DNA of 64,000 bases from assembly GCA_028277745.1 (NCBI GenBank), contig JANQFR010000061.1, positions 49,970 to 113,969 of the forward strand. Direction: 5' to 3'. The notes beneath the pieces were generated by a model, which saw only the letters and a list, made by a program, of their open reading frames with translations, ran no database searches and was not told where the DNA came from. The DNA is from Phycisphaeraceae bacterium. Lineage in GTDB: Bacteria; Planctomycetota; Phycisphaerae; Phycisphaerales; Phycisphaeraceae. Both the position numbers and the translations under genes were made by a program. The number at the start of each line of letters is the position of its first letter. Positions within the stretch are counted from its first letter, which is position 1. This document shows positions 47,037 to 55,839 of the stretch, piece by piece.

Positions 47037-48107
47037 CTATTTCGTCATCGTGTAGTAGTTGTTGAGGAAGTCGTGTTCGAGTTCGTCGACGCGGATGTTG
47101 CGGAAGCCGGCGTTGTAGAACATCCGCATCGCGACCTGCTTGCCCCACGCCGCGCCCAGGCCCGGCCCGCCGTTGGCCAGCGAGACGGACATGCAGTGCA
47201 TGCACGACACCGTGTAGATGAACGGCCCGGCCGGGTGGTCCTCGTTGCCGTGGTGGCGGCTGTGGGCCTTGATGTCCTGGCACAGGTACACGCCGCCGGG
47301 ACGCAGCGCCCGGCGGATGTTGTCCAGCACCGTCTCGGGCCTCGCCTGGTCGTGGATGGCGTCAAACGTCAGGACCAGGTCGTACGCCTCGGCGTCGGTG
47401 AACGCGGCCGCGTCCTGCACGACGAAGCGGACGTTGGACAGGCCTTTCTTCTGGGCGTCTTCGCGGGCGGTCTGGATCGCTTCTTCGGAGAAGTCGTACC
47501 CGGTGAACCGGCTGCTGGGGAAGCTCTCCGCCAGGCGGATCAACGCCCGCCCGGCCCCGCAGCCGACGTCGAGCACGTCGAGGCCCTCGATCAGCTTCTG
47601 GCTCAGGCCCGGCACGAGCGGCAGGATGTGCTCCCGCAGCGCCGCGACCACCGTCTGCTGGCTTTCCTCGGCCATCACCTCGTGAAACCGGCTGTAGGCC
47701 GAGTACGGCACGCCCTTGCCGTGAACGAACGCCTCGACGACGTCGTTCTCCGCGGCGCCGAGCAACCCGATCCACTGGGTCGAGGCGGCGAGGTTATTCG
47801 ACCCGGCGGCGCGGGTCAGCCACGCCGCGTGCTCGGTCGGCAGCGTGTACGTGCCCTGCGTGGGGTCGTGCTCGACGACCCTGGCGGTGTACATCGCGCC
47901 GAGCCATTCGCGGATGTAACGTTCGCTGAGCCCGGTGCGGCGGGCGATCGCCTTGGGGGTGCTGGGCGTCATGTCGCTCATCGCGTCGAACAGGCCGGTG
48001 CGGTGGCCGACCGAGATCATCAGCGCCGCGGCGGCGTGGTTGAGCGTGTCCATCATGCGGTCGGCGAACGCCTCGGCGCGCGTCGGTTCGAGGGTGGCGG
48101 CGGTCAT
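47037..48107 (-). CDS. Class I SAM-dependent methyltransferase with N-terminal winged helix
   Basis: 356 residues from MTAATLEPTRAEAF, with AAAGGAAG upstream. Residues 20-110 are a winged-helix dimerisation region (TGLFDAMSDMTPSTPKAIAR), then SAM motif I LDVLDVGCGAGRALIRLAE and VLTFDAIHDQARP. The layout matches Rv2258c-like and plant O-methyltransferase-type enzymes; the substrate is unknown. A Cys/His-containing stretch IYTVSCMHCMSV is unusual. It lies downstream of rplL, beyond a strong terminator. Confidence 0.88.
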   Translation of the reverse strand: MTAATLEPTRAEAFADRMMDTLNHAAAALMISVGHRTGLFDAMSDMTPSTPKAIARRTGLSERYIREWLGAMYTARVVEHDPTQGTYTLPTEHAAWLTRAAGSNNLAASTQWIGLLGAAENDVVEAFVHGKGVPYSAYSRFHEVMAEESQQTVVAALREHILPLVPGLSQKLIEGLDVLDVGCGAGRALIRLAESFPSSRFTGYDFSEEAIQTAREDAQKKGLSNVRFVVQDAAAFTDAEAYDLVLTFDAIHDQARPETVLDNIRRALRPGGVYLCQDIKAHSRHHGNEDHPAGPFIYTVSCMHCMSVSLANGGPGLGAAWGKQVAMRMFYNAGFRNIRVDELEHDFLNNYYTMTK

Positions 48108-48180
48108 CGCAGGCTTCCTTTCAAACGGGGAAAACGTTCGAGTGTCTGCCAATACCGGGGATTCGCCGAAACCTGACACA

Positions 48181-48213
48181 AAAAAAACGCCCAGGGCGAA
48201 AAACCCTGGGCGT
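48181..48213 (-). terminator. Intrinsic terminator of the rplKAJL operon
   Basis: Read on the minus strand, ACGCCCAGGG, a TTTTTC loop and GCCCTGGGCGT are followed by a run of seven or eight T. It lies about 35 bases after the rplL stop codon. It is a textbook rho-independent terminator and shows that rpoB does not follow in the same transcript. Confidence 0.92.
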
Positions 48214-48245
48214 CTTGCGTTTGAGGCTGAATGATGGGGGCGGGC

Positions 48246-48638
48246 CTACTTGAGCTCGACCTCGCCGCCGGCTTCCTTGATCTTCTCGGCCAGGGCCTCG
48301 GCCTCTTCCTTGGGGATGCCTTCCTTGACGGCCTTGGGGGCGCCGTCGACGACTTCCTTGGCCTCCTTGAGCCCGAGGCCGGTCGCCTCGCGCACGGCCT
48401 TGATGACCTTGATCTTCTGATCGCCGGGGGCCTTGAGGATGACGTCAAACTCGGTCTGCTCCTCGACCTCTTCGGCGGGGCCGCCGCTGCCCGGCCCTGG
48501 CTGAATCACGGCCGCGCCCGCGGCGGGCTCGATGCCGTACTCGTCCTTGAGGTAGTCGCCCAGTTCGACGGCTTCCTTGAGGGTCAGCCCGACGATCTGG
48601 TCGCCGAGCGCCTTGACGTTTTCTGCTACTTCGGACAT
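48246..48638 (-). CDS. rplL: 50S ribosomal protein L7/L12
   Basis: 130 residues. The N-terminal dimerisation part ([20 protein letters not shown]) is followed by a Gly/Pro/Ala hinge and the factor-binding domain ([40 protein letters not shown]). It ends the rplK-rplA-rplJ-rplL order. 133 bases separate it from rplJ. Confidence 0.97.
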   Translation of the reverse strand: MSEVAENVKALGDQIVGLTLKEAVELGDYLKDEYGIEPAAGAAVIQPGPGSGGPAEEVEEQTEFDVILKAPGDQKIKVIKAVREATGLGLKEAKEVVDGAPKAVKEGIPKEEAEALAEKIKEAGGEVELK

Positions 48639-48771
48639 GGGAATCTTCCTTACGCTTACATGCTGATCCGAGAGGTCGCCGCCCTGTGCCGCGATTTAAC
48701 CCCGAGGGGCCAGTCGGATGTGGATGTCGGAGTCATTGAGCTTCGGGTCGGGGCTGAATGGGGTTCTTGTT

Positions 48772-49323
48772 TCAGGAGGCCTTCTTGATCTCTTCGCCGG
48801 CCTCGAGCTTGTCCTGGAGGGCCTTGATGATCGAGGCGATCTTGCGGCCCGGGCCCACCGCGGCGCCGGCGAGGTTCTGCCCGGGGCTGAGCAGGATCTG
48901 CACCGCCTGCGCCTGGGCCTCTTCCTTGGTCGGGTACTCGGAGAGCTTCTTGATCTCGTCGGGGCCGAAGAGGATGCCGTCGAGCAGGGCGCCCTTGAAC
49001 TCGAGGTTGGCGAGTTTCTTGGCCTGGTCGATCAGCTCCCGCGCCACCGACACGACGCTGGTCTCGTCGCTGGTGGGGTAGACCAGGGCGGCGGGGCCGG
49101 TCAGGACGTCGCGGAGGCCGGCCATGTCGGTGTCCTCGAACGCCCGCCTGGCGAGGCTGTTCTTGACGATCGCGACCTTGATCTGCTTCTCGGCCAGCTC
49201 GGCGCGGAGCGTGTTGTTGTCGTTGGCCTCGATGCCGCGGATGTCGATCACGACCGCGCCGGTGAGGCCTTCGAAACGCTTCTTGTACGACTCGGTGATC
49301 AGGTTTTTGACGGGCTTGCTCAT
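48772..49323 (-). CDS. rplJ: 50S ribosomal protein L10
   Basis: 183 residues. L10 signatures are VVIDIRGIEANDNNTLRAEL, IKVAIVKNSLARRAFED and LTGPAALVY; the C-terminal helix that binds L12 dimers is IKALQDKLEAGEEIKKA. It is part of the ribosomal stalk and an autoregulator of this operon in many bacteria. A GGCCACYG repeat lies upstream. Confidence 0.95.
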   Translation of the reverse strand: MSKPVKNLITESYKKRFEGLTGAVVIDIRGIEANDNNTLRAELAEKQIKVAIVKNSLARRAFEDTDMAGLRDVLTGPAALVYPTSDETSVVSVARELIDQAKKLANLEFKGALLDGILFGPDEIKKLSEYPTKEEAQAQAVQILLSPGQNLAGAAVGPGRKIASIIKALQDKLEAGEEIKKAS

Positions 49324-49379
49324 GATTTAGGCTCGTTGAGGGCCGCGAACGGGATTAGCGATCGGTCCTGGTTTTCCCT

Positions 49380-49407
49380 GGCCACTGGCCACCGGCCACC
49401 GGCCACT
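49380..49407. repeat. GGCCAC(C/T)G tandem repeat between rplA and rplJ
   Basis: Four units: GGCCACTGGCCACCGGCCAC and a further CGGCCACT, with a 7-bp period. It begins 6 bases beyond the rplA stop, inside the ribosomal protein operon, where a transcript would carry it. The 7-bp period resembles that of the AGATGGC arrays though the sequence differs. Confidence 0.7.
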
Positions 49408-49412
49408 CACTC

Positions 49413-50090
49413 TCATTCCGCCACGAGGACGCTGGGGGTCATGGTCGCGGAGACCGAGATCTTCTTGACGTAGTGGCCCTTGGCGGCCGAGGGCTTGATG
49501 CGGTGGATGTGGTCGATGAACGCCTTGGCGTTGTCGGTGAGCTTGTCGGCGGTGAAGCTGAACTTGCCGATGACCGCGTGCACGTTCCCGCCGCTGTCGT
49601 TGCGGAACTCCACCTTGCCGGCCGCATATTCCTTGACCGCCTCGGCGACCTTGGGCGTGACCGTGCCGGACTTGGGCGAGGGCATCAGCCCCTTGGGGCC
49701 CAGCGTCCGGCCGAGCTTGGAGACGACCCGCATCATCGCCGGCTCGGCGATCGCCACGTCAAACTCCATCCAGCCGTCCTCGATCTTCTTGACCAGCTCC
49801 TCGCCGCCCGCTTCGGTGGCGCCGGCGGCCTTGGCGTCGTCGACCTTGTCGGGCGAGCAGAACGCGATCACCCGCTTGGTCGCCCCGATGCCGTGCGGCA
49901 GCGACAGCGAGCCGCGGATCATCTGGTCGGCCTGCTTCGGGTCGATGCCCAGGTGCATGCACAACTCGACCGACTGGTCGAACTTGGTCGGCTTGTACTG
50001 CTTGACCTGGGCGACGGCGTCGCCGATCGGCAGGGGCTGCTTGGGTTGTTGTTCGAGGTCCGCGCGGTAGCGCTTGCCTTTGCGGGTCAT
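49413..50090 (-). CDS. rplA: 50S ribosomal protein L1
   Basis: 225 residues from MTRKGKRYRADLEQ, with AAGGACAA upstream. Family motifs are KFDQSVELCMHLGIDPKQAD, GTLPHG-like SLSLPHGIGATKRVIAFC and KLGRTLGPKGLMPSPKSGTV. L1 forms the second stalk and commonly represses its own mRNA. It is the second gene of the operon. Confidence 0.97.
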   Translation of the reverse strand: MTRKGKRYRADLEQQPKQPLPIGDAVAQVKQYKPTKFDQSVELCMHLGIDPKQADQMIRGSLSLPHGIGATKRVIAFCSPDKVDDAKAAGATEAGGEELVKKIEDGWMEFDVAIAEPAMMRVVSKLGRTLGPKGLMPSPKSGTVTPKVAEAVKEYAAGKVEFRNDSGGNVHAVIGKFSFTADKLTDNAKAFIDHIHRIKPSAAKGHYVKKISVSATMTPSVLVAE

Positions 50091-50177
50091 GGTTGTCCTT
50101 TCGAGTTGAGCCCTCACGCGAAGGGCCCGCGTCTTCCACGGTCGCGGCCCGTGGTTGGCCGGCGGCGCGGGGCCGCG

Positions 50178-50618
50178 TTAGAGGGCCTCGGCGCCCTCGA
50201 CGGTGATGCCCATCGACCGGGCGGTGCCCGCGATGGTCCGCATCATGGCCTCCACCGAGTGGCCGGTGAGCTCCTTGGTCTTTTCCTCGGCGATCGACCG
50301 CAGCTGGTCGAGCGTCACCGAGCCGACCTTGTCCTTGTTGGGCACGCCCGCGCCCTTCTCCACGCCGGCGGCGTCCAGGAGCAGGACAGCGGCGGGGGGG
50401 CTCTTGATCTCGAACTCGAACGAGCGGTCCTTGTAAACGGTGATCACGCAGCCGACGACCTTGCCGTTGAGCTGGCGGGTGCGGTCGTTGAACTGCTGGA
50501 TGAACTGCCCGGGGTTGACGCCGTGCTGGCCGAGGGCCGGCCCGATCGGCGGGGCCGGCGTGGCCTGGCCGCCGGGGGCCTGGATCTTGAACTGGCTGGT
50601 GATTTCCTTCTTGGCCAT
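50178..50618 (-). CDS. rplK: 50S ribosomal protein L11
   Basis: 146 residues. ATPAPPIGPALGQHGVNPGQ, FIQQFNDRT and EAMMRTIAGTARSMGITVEG are diagnostic. It binds the GTPase-associated centre of 23S rRNA. A promoter lies about 115 bases upstream. secE and nusG, which usually precede rplK, are not here. Confidence 0.97.
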   Translation of the reverse strand: MAKKEITSQFKIQAPGGQATPAPPIGPALGQHGVNPGQFIQQFNDRTRQLNGKVVGCVITVYKDRSFEFEIKSPPAAVLLLDAAGVEKGAGVPNKDKVGSVTLDQLRSIAEEKTKELTGHSVEAMMRTIAGTARSMGITVEGAEAL

Positions 50619-50731
50619 CGCCTGGCTCCTGACGCCGGGGGCGCCGATGCTTGCTTCAACAGGTTCCGCCCACTGGACTTAGACGACGGCTCGCGCATAA
50701 CGGTCACCGCTCGCGATCGGGCGAGCCCGGC

Positions 50732-50759
50732 AGTATAGCAGCCTCAGGCGGCGATGCAA
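50732..50759 (-). promoter_or_regulatory. Promoter of rplKAJL
   Basis: On the minus strand TTGCAT (50759-50754), a 16-base spacer and TATACT (50737-50732) make a good sigma-70-type promoter. The leader to the rplK start is about 110 bases. This position explains how rplKAJL is transcribed without nusG and secE upstream. Confidence 0.6.
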
Positions 50760-50951
50760 AACGGCGACGGCCCGGGTCGGCTTGAACCCATCTGCCTGGG
50801 AGCGGACCCGCCCCACGCTCCGTTCTGGCGGTTTGATGTTACTCAGCCCATGGCGGTGTTCGACCCCGGCGCCCCCATGCGCGATGCTGACCGTCTCACC
50901 GGTCATCCGGTCGATGTGAATATCAAGCAATACGTCATTTGGGCTTAGAGC
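50760..50951. other. Intergenic stretch with no recognisable gene
   Basis: The sequence between the rplK promoter and the REPIN at 50952 has short open frames on both strands (64 and 83 codons) but neither resembles a known protein and both lack a good ribosome binding site. It contains several short G+C palindromes. It could be the remnant of a lost gene. Confidence 0.4.
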
Positions 50952-51074
50952 CTAGTGGTGAGTTGCATCTGTTTCTTTCCGTTAGCCCCGGGCTCTGCCC
51001 GGGGGTCGGTGACACGGAGTCCCCCCCGGCAAAGCCGGGGGCTAATGATCCATGCAGATGTAAGGCGCCACTAG
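50952..51074. repeat. Long TTAGCC-type REPIN with outer stem, overlapping the lpxA stop
   Basis: Outer arms CTAGTGG...CATCTG and CAGATG...CCACTAG (123 bases end to end) enclose the core TTAGCCCCGGGCTCTGCCCG ... CCGGCAAAGCCGGGGGCTAA. The last CTAG covers the TAG stop codon of the minus-strand lpxA at 51071-51073. This is the largest intact copy in the window. Confidence 0.85.
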
Positions 51075-51904
51075 CCGGTCTTCCGCGCTTTGCGGTTTTT
51101 CGCCGCGCCTTTCCCTGTTTGCCGCGCACTGACATAGGGCAGCACGCCGCGTGTCGCGGTGCGGACGAAATGGACCAGTTCGCCGACCAGCGGATCGCCG
51201 GGCAGTTCCTGCGCGATGCGCTGGGCGGCCGCGGTGTTGGCCAGCCGCTGTCGGTAGAGGATGTCGAACGCCCGTCTGAGGGCCGGCAGGTGCGCCCCGA
51301 GACCGGCTCGGCGCAGCCCGACGGCGTTGAGCCCCGACACCGACCGCTTGACAGTCACCAGGCAGAACGGCGGCAGGTCCTTCGTGATCCCTTCGAGCGC
51401 CATCATCATCGACAACCGGCCGAGGCGGCAGAACTGGTGCACGACCGCGTGGCCGCTGAGCACGACCTCGTCCGCCACCTCGACATGCCCCCCCACCAGG
51501 GCGCCGTTGTTCAGCGTGCACCGGTCGCCGATGACACAGTCGTGGCCGATGTGCGAGTTGGCCAGGAAGCGGTTGTGATCGCCGACGCGGGTCGGCGCGT
51601 CGGCGGTGGCGCGGTGGAGGGTGAATCCGTCATGGAAAACGTTGTGATCGCCGATCACCACGCCGGCGCCGGCGCGGCCCGGGGGGTACTTGCGGTCCTG
51701 GGGCGCAAAGCCGAGGCAGACGTTGGGGTAAAGCGTGTTCCCCGCGCCGAGGCGCAGCGGCCCGTTCAGACAACAGTTGGCGACCAGGCGCGAACCTTCT
51801 CCGATGGCGACCTCCCCCCGGATAAAGCAGTTCGGTCCGATCACGACGGAGTCGGCCAGCGTCACGTCCTGATCCACCTCGGCGGTCGGGTGAATAGTCG
51901 GCAC
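51071..51904 (-). CDS. lpxA: LpxA-type UDP-GlcNAc acyltransferase, second copy
   Basis: 277 residues: left-handed beta-helix hexapeptide repeats (residues 3 to about 190), then the helical C-terminal domain. The catalytic His region is ANSHIGHDCVIGDRC, followed by LNNGALVGGHVEVAD and VVHQFCRLGRLSMM. The family acylates UDP-GlcNAc in lipid A synthesis. A basic tail (GKGAAKNRKARKTG) is extra and ends at the REPIN. It is 134 bases downstream of a related lpxA. Confidence 0.88.
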   Translation of the reverse strand: MPTIHPTAEVDQDVTLADSVVIGPNCFIRGEVAIGEGSRLVANCCLNGPLRLGAGNTLYPNVCLGFAPQDRKYPPGRAGAGVVIGDHNVFHDGFTLHRATADAPTRVGDHNRFLANSHIGHDCVIGDRCTLNNGALVGGHVEVADEVVLSGHAVVHQFCRLGRLSMMMALEGITKDLPPFCLVTVKRSVSGLNAVGLRRAGLGAHLPALRRAFDILYRQRLANTAAAQRIAQELPGDPLVGELVHFVRTATRGVLPYVSARQTGKGAAKNRKARKTG

Positions 51905-52038
51905 AGGCTTGAAAACCCCTTGCTGGCGTGAGACGCAGCGATTTTAAACGCCGCGCCGCCCAAGTCCAGCCTGACACCCTCACCACTTAGCGCCGACCCG
52001 CAGGGCCGGGCCGCCGCCCGGTCCGATCCCCCGGAAAA

Positions 52039-52833
52039 TCAGTCCTCGGCGCGACCGCCGAGGTAGGGGGTGATGCCGCGATGGGTTTCCCTCACAAACC
52101 CGGCGAACTCCCGGCACAACGGGTCATCCGTGAAACGCTGTTCGATCAGTTCGGCCGCGACATGGTTCGCGTGACGCTGAAGGAAGAGGATGTCGAACGC
52201 CGCTTTGAGATGCCGCACGTGGCCGCGGTAACCGGCCCGGCGTAAACCCACGATATTGAGCGACGAGATCGAGCGGGTCGTGTAGCAGACGCAGAACGGC
52301 GGCATGTCCTGGGTCAGGCCGGCGACGCCGCTGATCATGCTCAGCCGGCCGATGCGGACAAACTGGTGAACCACGGCGTTGCCGCCCAGGACGCAGTGAT
52401 CCGCGAGCTGGACGTGCCCCCCCAGCAGCACCCCGTTGGCCAGGGTGTTGTGATGACCGATCACTGTGTCATGGCCGAGGTGGGCGTTGACCATGAGGTA
52501 GTTGTCATCGCCGACCGTGGTCGGGGCGTCGCCGGTGGCGCGGTGCACCGAGACGCCCTCGCGGAAGATATTGTCCCGGCCGATCGTCACGCCCGCGCCG
52601 AGGCGGCGGGGATCGAAACCGCGGTCCTGCGGTTCGTGGCCGATGTAGGTGTTGGGGTAAAAGTGGTTGTTGGCGCCCGCCGCCATCGGGCCTTTCATGA
52701 ACACCTGGGCTTCAAGCCGGCAGCCCGGGCCCAGCTCCACCTCGCCCTCGATCACACAGAGCGGACCGATACAGACGTCGTCGGCGAGTCGGGCCGACGG
52801 GTCGACCACGGCGGTTGGATGGACTTGCGGCAA
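52039..52833 (-). CDS. lpxA: LpxA-type UDP-GlcNAc acyltransferase, first copy
   Basis: 264 residues, hexapeptide beta-helix plus helical C-terminus. Catalytic region: VNAHLGHDTVIGHHN, then GVLLGGHVQLADHCV and VVHQFVRIGRLSMIS. It is close in length to E. coli LpxA (262). The two tandem copies share HQF.R.GRLSM and the CVIEGEVELGPG-like start but differ enough to have separate acyl or substrate preferences. It diverges from lipB. Confidence 0.9.
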   Translation of the reverse strand: MPQVHPTAVVDPSARLADDVCIGPLCVIEGEVELGPGCRLEAQVFMKGPMAAGANNHFYPNTYIGHEPQDRGFDPRRLGAGVTIGRDNIFREGVSVHRATGDAPTTVGDDNYLMVNAHLGHDTVIGHHNTLANGVLLGGHVQLADHCVLGGNAVVHQFVRIGRLSMISGVAGLTQDMPPFCVCYTTRSISSLNIVGLRRAGYRGHVRHLKAAFDILFLQRHANHVAAELIEQRFTDDPLCREFAGFVRETHRGITPYLGGRAED

Positions 52834-52880
52834 AGCCGTGGTTCCTTATCGAGTCTCCCTGGTGCGTATGATAGCGAGTC

Positions 52881-53549
52881 GTGGAACAGACGCAGTTCAT
52901 CGGCAGATGGCGGGTGCGCGACCTGGGAACAATCGCCTACGCGCCGGCGTTGGCGCTGCAGCGGGAAGTGAACCGCGCGGTCAGCGAGGGCCGCGAGCCC
53001 ATGACGCTGCTGCTGCTGGAGCACGAACCGGTGATCACGATCAGCCGCCGGAAAAACGCCGCCGACCACCTCATCGCCTCCGGCCCACGCCTCAAAAGCC
53101 TGGGCATCGATGTCCAGGAAACCGACCGTGGGGGGGACATCACTTACCACGGGCCCGGGCAACTGGTGGCTTACCCGATCCTCCGGCTCAACGACCTGGG
53201 GCTCAACCTCGGGCGGTACATGCGGCTGCTGGAGCAGGTCGTGATCGACACGGTCGCTACGTTCGGCGTCGTGGGGCGACGCGAGGACGGCGCGACCGGC
53301 GTCTGGGTCGACGCGCCCCTCCAGCCCGCCAAGCTCTGCGCCATGGGCGTGCGAGTCCGCAAGAACACGACCCTGCACGGGCTCGCGCTGAACGTGACCA
53401 CCGACCTGTCGCACTTTCAAACCATCGTGCCGTGCGGGCTCGAGGGGCGGGCGGTGACGAGCCTGGAGCAACTGCTGGGCGACGCCTGCCCGTCGATGGC
53501 CGCGGTCAAGGCGGCGCTGGCGGCGCGGTTCAGTGAGGCCGCGTCATGA
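52881..53549 (+). CDS. lipB: Octanoyltransferase LipB
   Basis: 222 residues, GTG start. It moves octanoate from acyl carrier protein to lipoyl domains. TDRGGDITYHGPGQLVAYPI is the LipB signature; catalytic Cys185 (TIVPCGLEGRAV) and Lys151 (AKLCAMGVRV) are present. The stop overlaps the glycosyltransferase start (ATGA). lipA is not in the window. Confidence 0.96.
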   Translation: MEQTQFIGRWRVRDLGTIAYAPALALQREVNRAVSEGREPMTLLLLEHEPVITISRRKNAADHLIASGPRLKSLGIDVQETDRGGDITYHGPGQLVAYPILRLNDLGLNLGRYMRLLEQVVIDTVATFGVVGRREDGATGVWVDAPLQPAKLCAMGVRVRKNTTLHGLALNVTTDLSHFQTIVPCGLEGRAVTSLEQLLGDACPSMAAVKAALAARFSEAAS

Positions 53550-54865
53550 CCGGGCGATGGTGGTGGGCCGCCGCGGCGGTCGCGGCGTTTGTCGGGGCGA
53601 TGGCGTTGCAGAGCGTCGTCTGGGATGAAAACGGCGGAATCGCGCGCGGGCTCTGCATCTACTGGGCGGCGTACGCCCTGCTCTGGGGCGTCCTGGGCTG
53701 GGTTGTCTGGCGAAACCGCACGAACCCGCGCCTGGCGTGGGCGGTCGTGCTGACCGTCGCCGCCGCCGCGCGGGTCGCGGTGGCGCTGACCACCACGCCG
53801 CTGCTGAGCGACGACATCTGGCGGTACATCTTCGACGGCCAGACCCTGGGGGTGGACGGCCGTAACCCCTACGTCCTTTCACCCGCCGAAGCCGGCAGTG
53901 AGATGCCGATCAACAACCCGGAGCTGGTGACGATCTACCAGCCCACCAGCCAGTGGGTTTTCGCCGGCCTCGCCCGGCTGGGCGGCGACGCCGCGGCCAC
54001 GTTCCGCCTGGGCTTCGGCGCCTTCGACATGGCCGTGGTCGTCTTGCTCCTGCTGGCGCTGCGCCGCGCCGGGCGCTCGCCGTGGTGGGCGCTGCTGTAC
54101 GCGTGGCACCCCCTGGCGCTGAGCGAGACAGCGGGGTCGGGGCACCAGGACGCGGTGGGGATCGCGTTCATGGTCGGCGCGTTGTACGCCGCCCAGATCG
54201 CCAACGCGCGAGGCGCGCTGGCCGCGGGGGTCTGCCTGGCGCTGGCCGCGGGGGTCAAGCCCGTCGTGCTGCCGCTGCTGTTGCCGATGGCCTGGCCGAT
54301 GCGTAAGGACCTCGCCCGCCTGATCGGGCTGGGCGCGGGGTTTGTCGCCGTGCTGGTGCTGCTGTACCTGCCGTTTGCGCTGATGGACGGCGGGCTCACG
54401 GGCATGATCGAAACCGGCCGCACGTTCGTCGAGAAATGGGCCGCCAACGCCACCGTGCACCCCGCCATCCGGTTCGTCGTCGAAGCGCAATACGGCGAGG
54501 AAGCCGGCAAGCTGACGGCTGACCTGATCTGCGCCGCGGCCATGCTGGGCGTGCTGATCGGCGCCATGCTCCTGCGCTGCAGCTTGTGGGCGACCGCCGC
54601 CGCGTACCTGCTGGCGGCGCTGCTGCTGTCGAGCACGGTGCACCCGTGGTACCTGTTATGGGCCCTGGCGCTGCTGCCGATGGCGTTCAGCCTCACCGGC
54701 TGGGTCTTCAGCCTGACGATCGTGACGGCCTACGCCGCATGGCTGAACCCGGCCCGGTTCCAGCCGCCGCTGTGGGTCGTGCTGATGGAATATGTGCCGG
54801 TCTACCTCGCGGTCGCGTGGGACCTCACGGCACGGGCACGAGCATGCTGGGCTGCTCGCCCATGA
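53546..54865 (+). CDS. GT-C-type glycosyltransferase, multi-pass membrane protein
   Basis: 439 residues with about 11 membrane helices. The loop after helix two holds LLSDDIWRYIFDGQTLGVDGRNPY, like the polyprenol-phosphate mannosyl/alpha-glucosyl transferases (DUF2029/GT87-like), where the Asp-Asp pair is catalytic. It probably uses a lipid-linked sugar donor on the outer face of the inner membrane. Coupled to lipB by a 4-base overlap. The 3' end overlaps the convergent gene by 41 bases. Confidence 0.82.
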   Translation: MTGRWWWAAAAVAAFVGAMALQSVVWDENGGIARGLCIYWAAYALLWGVLGWVVWRNRTNPRLAWAVVLTVAAAARVAVALTTTPLLSDDIWRYIFDGQTLGVDGRNPYVLSPAEAGSEMPINNPELVTIYQPTSQWVFAGLARLGGDAAATFRLGFGAFDMAVVVLLLLALRRAGRSPWWALLYAWHPLALSETAGSGHQDAVGIAFMVGALYAAQIANARGALAAGVCLALAAGVKPVVLPLLLPMAWPMRKDLARLIGLGAGFVAVLVLLYLPFALMDGGLTGMIETGRTFVEKWAANATVHPAIRFVVEAQYGEEAGKLTADLICAAAMLGVLIGAMLLRCSLWATAAAYLLAALLLSSTVHPWYLLWALALLPMAFSLTGWVFSLTIVTAYAAWLNPARFQPPLWVVLMEYVPVYLAVAWDLTARARACWAARP

Positions 54866-55652
54866 CCTTGCCGTTCTGCTTCTCGACCACCGTCATGCCG
54901 TTGATCAGGTTGAACGGGTGCTTCTTCTGAAGCTCCAACACCGCGGGTCCGTAACGATCCACCTTCGAGCCCGGCGCCAACGGGTTATCGACCGTGACCA
55001 GCGCCTGATCCTTCGCGAACAGGCCGACGGTCACCAGCGACATCGTGCGCCCGTGAAAGTAATACGCCTCATCGCCGTCTTTGCGCAACTGGTCGGCGTA
55101 TTCCTCGGCGGCGTCGCGCTGCGCCGCGGCGTCCTGGTCGCGGAACGCCGCGATCTGAAGCGAGTACATCCCGCTGTACTGAGACAGGTCACGCGAGTCC
55201 GACGCGGTGCGGACCACCGGCGACATCGGAACCAGCCGCACCTCGGCGTACGGACGCTCGTCGTCGACCTCGATCTCACGGATCGCGTGCAGCGCGAGCT
55301 GGGCCTCGGGCGACTGGGCCGAGCTGAACCGGCCGAAGAAGAGCGTCGTCTGCAACCCGTTGTCGCTCACCCAGGCCCCATTCATGCCCACCAGGCTGTT
55401 GACGCGCGAGCCCAGGCGGCTCGCCCGCTGATGACGGCCCATGCCGGTAAACGACTCGACCGGGACCGTCCACGCCTGGGCCGCCCCGCTCCGCCGGCCG
55501 TCCGATCCGTCCGCGTCCGTCGACGTCGGCTTGGGGTCCCGGGGGAAGCTGGCCCATCCGTCGTGAACAATCCGCTCGGTCATGCAACCGACGCTCATCA
55601 GCATCAGCCCGACCACCGCCAGTCGTCGCAAGTTGCGCTGCATCGCATACAT
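54825..55652 (-). CDS. Lipoprotein with SPOR-like C-terminal part
   Basis: About 275 residues from MYAMQRNLRRLAVVG (a start at 55643 is possible). The lipobox is LMLMSVGC. The body is beta-rich (WTVPVESFTGMGRHQRAS), and SGMYSLQIAAFRDQDAAAQR resembles a sporulation-related (SPOR) domain that binds peptidoglycan. A peptidoglycan-associated outer membrane protein is likely. Its end overlaps the GT-C gene. Confidence 0.78.
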   Translation of the reverse strand: MYAMQRNLRRLAVVGLMLMSVGCMTERIVHDGWASFPRDPKPTSTDADGSDGRRSGAAQAWTVPVESFTGMGRHQRASRLGSRVNSLVGMNGAWVSDNGLQTTLFFGRFSSAQSPEAQLALHAIREIEVDDERPYAEVRLVPMSPVVRTASDSRDLSQYSGMYSLQIAAFRDQDAAAQRDAAEEYADQLRKDGDEAYYFHGRTMSLVTVGLFAKDQALVTVDNPLAPGSKVDRYGPAVLELQKKHPFNLINGMTVVEKQNGKVMGEQPSMLVPVP

Positions 55653-55839
55653 TTTATAGCCTTGTTGTAATCCCCACCGTTTTGCGCCCATTTAAAAGTA
55701 GAAGGTTCACGCATCATGGGTCAGGCAGTGCGTCGAGTTGCTGAGGCCGTAGCGACTGTCTTGAATGTCAAGGGGGGGAAACAAATTATTAGTACTATTA
55801 ATATATTGGTGGCCGGTTGAGCCAACAGCGAGTACGCGT

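Noticed and set aside
45061..47283. 740-codon open frame antisense to mutL
   Set aside because: Same composition artefact; mutL on the other strand has all its catalytic motifs.
50754..50948. 64-codon open frame upstream of rplK
   Set aside because: No ribosome binding site, no similarity, and it overlaps the minus-strand promoter of rplK.
51340..51370. TTGACA inside lpxA as a promoter
   Set aside because: No acceptable -10 at proper distance; it is ordinary coding sequence.
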